A stretch of DNA of 64,000 nucleotides. Source: a virus. Position 1 is the first letter of the stretch. Each line of letters starts with the position of its first letter. The DNA lies in the IMG/VR virus record IMGVR_UViG_3300020572_000005, positions 1-64,000 of that record. The stretch is one strand, 5' to 3'. The position numbers were made by a program, and so were the translations under genes. This document shows positions 60,610-64,000 of the stretch, piece after piece. The notes below the pieces were generated by a model that made no database searches, was not told the DNA's origin, and saw nothing but the letters and a program-made list of their open reading frames with translations.

Positions 60610-61226
60610 TAATTCAGCCCGGCCTGGCCAAAATTGAAGGATTTGTAAAAATCCATGACCCTGTTACCGGCAAAGTATTGGTAGACAAAAAGAACGCAAT
60701 TCATTACGAAAATATATCCTATGCCATGGCTCAAACGCTGAGCAATCGCACTAGTGCTCAGGGCGGCGGCTGGATATATTCCATGGCGTTTGGCAACGGT
60801 GGATCCAGTGTAGACCCCACAGGTATTATCACCTATTTGCCCCCTAACACAACAGGACAAAATGCCACATTGTATAATGAAACTTATGCCAAAGTGGTAG
60901 ATGATAATTCTGCAGCCAACACTGACAGTGCCAATAACAAAATGACAGTGTTGCACACATCTGGTAAAGTTTACACAGATATTTTAGTAACATGCCTGTT
61001 GGACTACGGCGAACCACCCGGTCAACAAGCATTTGATAACAGTACAAACTTCAACGGTGAGTACGTGTTTGACGAACTAGGACTTAAAACATGGAACGGA
61101 GCGGCAGATAATTTGCGTCTTATCACCCATGTAATATTTCATCCGGTACAAAAGAGTTTGAACAGACAGATACAGATTGATTATACAATTCGTATCCAGA
61201 CGCTGACAAACCTTAGTGCGGCATAA
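60606..61226 (+). CDS. Baseplate/fibre-attachment structural protein
   Basis: A 206-residue protein. 'IEGFVKIHDPVTGKVLVDKK' then 'NAIHYENISYAMAQTLSN', 'YSMAFGNGGSSVD' and 'EYVFDELGLKTW' belong to a family I know from T4-like aquatic phages, always near baseplate and fibre genes. No T4 homologue is recalled. It is coupled to the 45-aa gene upstream and followed by a perfect late promoter. Confidence 0.7.
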   Translation: MIIQPGLAKIEGFVKIHDPVTGKVLVDKKNAIHYENISYAMAQTLSNRTSAQGGGWIYSMAFGNGGSSVDPTGIITYLPPNTTGQNATLYNETYAKVVDDNSAANTDSANNKMTVLHTSGKVYTDILVTCLLDYGEPPGQQAFDNSTNFNGEYVFDELGLKTWNGAADNLRLITHVIFHPVQKSLNRQIQIDYTIRIQTLTNLSAA

Positions 61227-61246
61227 ATATAGATATATAATTGCAT

Positions 61247-61254
61247 TATAAATA
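61247..61254 (+). promoter_or_regulatory. Perfect T4-type late promoter TATAAATA
   Basis: An exact match, 22 nt before the ATG at 61277. Predicted +1 is A61260, and a CGGAG Shine-Dalgarno lies in the leader. The best conventional late promoter in the window. Confidence 0.75.
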
Positions 61255-61276
61255 CAATTAACGGAGTAAGATACAA

Positions 61277-62560
61277 ATGGCATATACAATCAATCTAACT
61301 GACGGTACCTTATTTGCTACTATTGCAGATGGTACCATTAACACTTCTAGTAACATGGTACTAGTTGGTAAAAATTACGCAGGTTACGGTGAATTTTTAG
61401 ACGAGAACTTTATCCACTTGTTGGAAAATGCGTCTAACACAACTGCCCCAACTGCGCCGTTGACTGGTCAACTTTGGTGGGACAAAGCCAATGGATTGAT
61501 GAAAGTATACAATGGTTCTGCGTTCAAAGTTGTTTCGGCCGCAACTGCATCATCCACTGCACCAACTGGCAACGTGCAAGGTGATCTGTGGTACGACACA
61601 GTAAATGCACAGTTAAAAGTATGGACAGGCACAGCCTGGTTGTTGGTTGGTCCGCAGTTTACAGCAGGCACAGGCACAACAGGTGCTATTGTTGGCACAA
61701 TCACTGACAATACTTCTGTTAGTCACGTGGTAATTGAATTGTATGTGAACAACAGCATTGTGGGAATTGTCAGTAAAGATGCCGCATTTACTCCACAAGT
61801 ACCTCTTACAGGATTTACAACAGTACGCCCGGGTATTACATTAAGCACACTGGTAGGAGCGCAGGTTCCGTTGTTCCAAGGCACAGCAACAGATTCACAA
61901 TTGCTCGACGGTATTGACTCAACTGGTTTCTTGCTAAGAAATCAAAATCAAACTACAACAGGCACGTTCGGTGTGTTAAACAACACTGGACTCACAGTTG
62001 GTGTAAATCAAGATTTCCGTATTGGTGTCACTGGAACAGCGGCAACAATTTATAATCAAACTACCAATGGTAACATTGCATTTAATGTCAACATTGCAGG
62101 TACACCAACACAGGTAATGTTGATCAATGGTGCAACTGGTATTGTGTCAGGTGCAAACGGCATCTATGCCAACTACGCCGACGTTGCTGAACGCTTTGCT
62201 GCTGATGAAGTGTTGACAGCAGGAACAGTGGTTGAACTAGGCGGCTCCAACGAAATTACCAGAGTTACCGACGAATTAAGCGAAAGTGTGTTCGGAGTCA
62301 TAAGTACACGAGCAGCCTATTTAATGAATGCCGTTGCTGGAACTGACGAAACTCACCCCCCTGTTGCGATGACAGGTCGCGTTCCGGTTAACACCATCGG
62401 TGTTGTACGCAAAGGAGATAGGCTAGTATCTGCAGGCAATGGACTTGCTCGAGCTGCCCAACCAGGCGAAGCTACAGCGTTTAATGTTATTGGCAGATCC
62501 TTAGACAACAAAGCATCCACTGAGCAAGGCACAGTAGAAGCAATTGTTAAGATTAATTAA
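61277..62560 (+). CDS. Fibre protein with self-processing-type C-terminus
   Basis: A 427-residue protein. N-terminal attachment part 'FLDENFIHLLENASNTTAPT' with 'GQLWWDKANGLMKVYNGSAF' and a second copy 'GDLWYDTVNAQLKVWTGTAW'. The centre holds a short shaft. From ~300, 'GIYANYADVAERFAADEVLT' and 'PVAMTGRVPVNTIGVVRKGD' match the intramolecular chaperone/Peptidase_G2 type of C-terminus, which trims or trimerises fibres. Common in aquatic T4-like phages. Confidence 0.78.
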   Translation: MAYTINLTDGTLFATIADGTINTSSNMVLVGKNYAGYGEFLDENFIHLLENASNTTAPTAPLTGQLWWDKANGLMKVYNGSAFKVVSAATASSTAPTGNVQGDLWYDTVNAQLKVWTGTAWLLVGPQFTAGTGTTGAIVGTITDNTSVSHVVIELYVNNSIVGIVSKDAAFTPQVPLTGFTTVRPGITLSTLVGAQVPLFQGTATDSQLLDGIDSTGFLLRNQNQTTTGTFGVLNNTGLTVGVNQDFRIGVTGTAATIYNQTTNGNIAFNVNIAGTPTQVMLINGATGIVSGANGIYANYADVAERFAADEVLTAGTVVELGGSNEITRVTDELSESVFGVISTRAAYLMNAVAGTDETHPPVAMTGRVPVNTIGVVRKGDRLVSAGNGLARAAQPGEATAFNVIGRSLDNKASTEQGTVEAIVKIN

Positions 62561-62571
62561 TAGGATAAAAA

Positions 62572-63567
62572 ATGACATATACCGCAGGAAGTCTAATAGT
62601 AGCCACAGACTACAACGGATTCGTTAGCACCAACGGAGCAAACGTAAACGGAATTTGGTCCACTGGCGCTGCCACAGCCGGATACGGCGAAACAGCACTG
62701 AGCACAGTGAGCACTGGAGCCACTATTTCGGCCACTGAGTGGTCCACATTGAATAGTAAAGTTTCAGCAATGGCCAGCCATCAAGGCACTACCATCACCA
62801 GCAGAACAAACCCTGTTGTTGGTGACACCATTGCAATTTTAGCCAACATGAACACTGACATCACAAACATTACTTCTGCACGTGGTAATGCCGCTGCTAG
62901 TGGCGCACAAACAACTACATTCTCTGGTACTACCAGCAAAACATCTAACACAGGTTCTGGATCTACTGCTTGGACAATTACTTTTACTCACACTATAACC
63001 TGGGCCAGTGCCAATGCTGCTCGTTATTTCTTCAACGCTGGCGGCCGTATCAAGTGGGAAACAAGCAAGACTTCAACAGGTAACTTGGCTGATGCTGAAT
63101 GGAATGACTTGGCCAACACACTGGTTGGTGACATCTATATCACAGCCGGCAGTGTACTAAGCCCGCAAACAATTGCTGCCACCAGTTATACCGGCACTAC
63201 AAAGGTAGGCGGAACTGGTACACCGGTTACATTAACTACCTCAACTGGCTGGTATAATTTACTAACATCGGACACACTAATTTATAAACAATTTGCAGAT
63301 ACTGCTCCGTACACAGGACAGTTTATTGCAGTAAATGCCAAAACAGCAGGTTCTGGAACACAACTAGTATTGACCACAACCTGGGTTGATCCAGGCGGTT
63401 CTGGCACAGGTTCCAGCGACGTGATTACAGGCGGAACTGCAACTACATCACCATTCTCAGCATTTGGCACAGCACCTGCCACAGTGGTCACACTGTTTGT
63501 TCCAAGCTCAACTTACTTGACCAGCGCCGCTTGGGGAACACCAACTATTGCAGCCGCAGTTGCTTGA
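62572..63567 (+). CDS. Fibre-like structural protein
   Basis: A 331-residue Thr/Ser/Gly-rich protein. 'GSLIVATDYNGFVSTNGANV' at the start and 'ARYFFNAGGRIKWETSKTST' near residue 145 are typical of a tail-fibre family of aquatic phages. An AGGA Shine-Dalgarno lies 8 nt upstream. Last gene of the structural block, followed by a strong terminator. Confidence 0.75.
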   Translation: MTYTAGSLIVATDYNGFVSTNGANVNGIWSTGAATAGYGETALSTVSTGATISATEWSTLNSKVSAMASHQGTTITSRTNPVVGDTIAILANMNTDITNITSARGNAAASGAQTTTFSGTTSKTSNTGSGSTAWTITFTHTITWASANAARYFFNAGGRIKWETSKTSTGNLADAEWNDLANTLVGDIYITAGSVLSPQTIAATSYTGTTKVGGTGTPVTLTTSTGWYNLLTSDTLIYKQFADTAPYTGQFIAVNAKTAGSGTQLVLTTTWVDPGGSGTGSSDVITGGTATTSPFSAFGTAPATVVTLFVPSSTYLTSAAWGTPTIAAAVA

Positions 63568-63588
63568 TTGAACTGTAGCGGTTTACCA

Positions 63589-63608
63589 AAAGGGCCTCCG
63601 GGCCCTTT
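63589..63608 (+). terminator. Rho-independent terminator of the baseplate/fibre block
   Basis: AAAGGGCC / GGCCCTTT with a TCCG loop, then TTTACTTTTAT. It ends the plus-strand structural transcript. Confidence 0.85.
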
Positions 63609-63628
63609 ACTTTTATCTACATTTCCTG

Positions 63629-63636
63629 TATAATAA
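63629..63636 (+). promoter_or_regulatory. TATAAT-type box 5 nt before ATG
   Basis: TATAATAA, with a possible -35 TTTACT 17 nt upstream. It could be a sigma70 promoter or a degenerate late box. Either reading puts +1 at or next to the ATG at 63642. Confidence 0.45.
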
Positions 63637-63641
63637 ACAAT

Positions 63642-63950
63642 ATGAATACTGAACAATTGATTGCACACGGTCGTGCCCGTTTTGATCACGTGGCCGCCCG
63701 ACGACTGCTAAAAGAAAAATATCAAGCCCGAATGTTATTTGCTTATGCTGGTGGTATGTGGTGTGCCGGCCCGGAATTACATAATATGATATTCACTAGT
63801 GGCCGCATAGGTGAAATTGTACTGCCAGACTTGTACGAAAACCCAGTTAAAATTGATTCAAAAGAATTAATGACATTGAGTCAACAACGTTGGCAAGAAC
63901 AGATGAATGCCTGGTTGATCGAATACGAAGAACTTAACAAACAAAGATGA
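63642..63950 (+). CDS. Small conserved-looking protein, unknown
   Basis: A 102-residue protein. 'DHVAARRLLKEKYQARMLFA' and 'AGGMWCAGPELHNMIFTSGR' are its notable parts, and the C-terminus is a helix ('RWQEQMNAWLIEYEELNK'). I recall similar small proteins in aquatic phages but no function. No Shine-Dalgarno. It overlaps the next gene by ATGA, so the two are coupled. Starts a new operon after the structural block. Confidence 0.65.
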   Translation: MNTEQLIAHGRARFDHVAARRLLKEKYQARMLFAYAGGMWCAGPELHNMIFTSGRIGEIVLPDLYENPVKIDSKELMTLSQQRWQEQMNAWLIEYEELNKQR

Positions 63951-64000
63951 CCACTGGCGCACTAATATTTGCATTTAACAACGAGCAAACTGATTATCTT
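63947..64000 (+). CDS. Start of a possible glycosyltransferase-like gene (partial)
   Basis: ATG at 63947, running off the right edge. Only 18 residues are seen ('TTGALIFAFNNEQTDYL'). This start resembles a family of putative glycosyltransferases in aquatic phages, but 18 residues cannot settle it. Confidence 0.4.
   Translation, partial: MTTGALIFAFNNEQTDYL

Overview
The window is a piece of the genome of a contractile-tailed (myovirus) phage of the T4 superfamily. The evidence is a near-complete set of T4-type morphogenesis genes in T4 order (gp20, gp67/gp68-type core proteins, gp21, gp22, gp23; gp53, gp5, gp25, gp6, a gp7-type wedge protein), the SbcCD-like recombination pair gp46/gp47, and the late sigma factor gp55. 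The fibre-like structural proteins are of a type I associate with phages of marine and freshwater Proteobacteria, so an aquatic proteobacterial host is likely, but this is inference. No tRNA, CRISPR array, insertion sequence or integrase was seen.

Layout. 1-7932 (minus): fibre and other virion proteins, plus one Rossmann-like protein. 8080-9240 (plus): an isolated TPR-glycosyltransferase. 9230-15362 (minus): a small proline-rich ORF, then the head block gp23, gp22, gp21, core proteins and gp20 portal. 15355-18211 (minus): a GIY-YIG endonuclease and the tape measure, which carries an M15 peptidase domain. 18237-21990 (plus): gp26-like tail chaperone with a probable -1 frameshift extension, a second GIY-YIG endonuclease, and four accessory genes. 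21991-22397: a gene-free, hairpin-rich stretch. 22398-33180 (minus): one long operon running from gp55 through gp47, two accessory genes, gp46, three radical-SAM proteins (one fused to a short-chain dehydrogenase) and a third GIY-YIG-type nuclease. 33292-63567 (plus): baseplate and fibre genes, dominated by one 4841-residue baseplate protein. 63642-64000: the start of another accessory operon.

How it works together. gp55 is expected to direct RNA polymerase to T4-type late promoters (TATAAATA). Copies and variants of this box lie before many structural genes. In six genes the box is exactly 5 nt from the ATG, which in T4 geometry puts +1 on the A of the start codon. Those genes lack a clear Shine-Dalgarno, so leaderless late mRNAs are predicted. 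In three other late genes the box is farther away, there is a Shine-Dalgarno, and an inverted repeat begins at the predicted +1 or +2. The gp55 operon itself has a near-consensus sigma70 promoter.

The most notable items are the candidate leaderless late transcripts, the tail-chaperone frameshift site, the radical-SAM cluster with its SDR fusion, the giant mosaic gp7 with FG-GAP-like repeats, and the structured region at 22010-22397.
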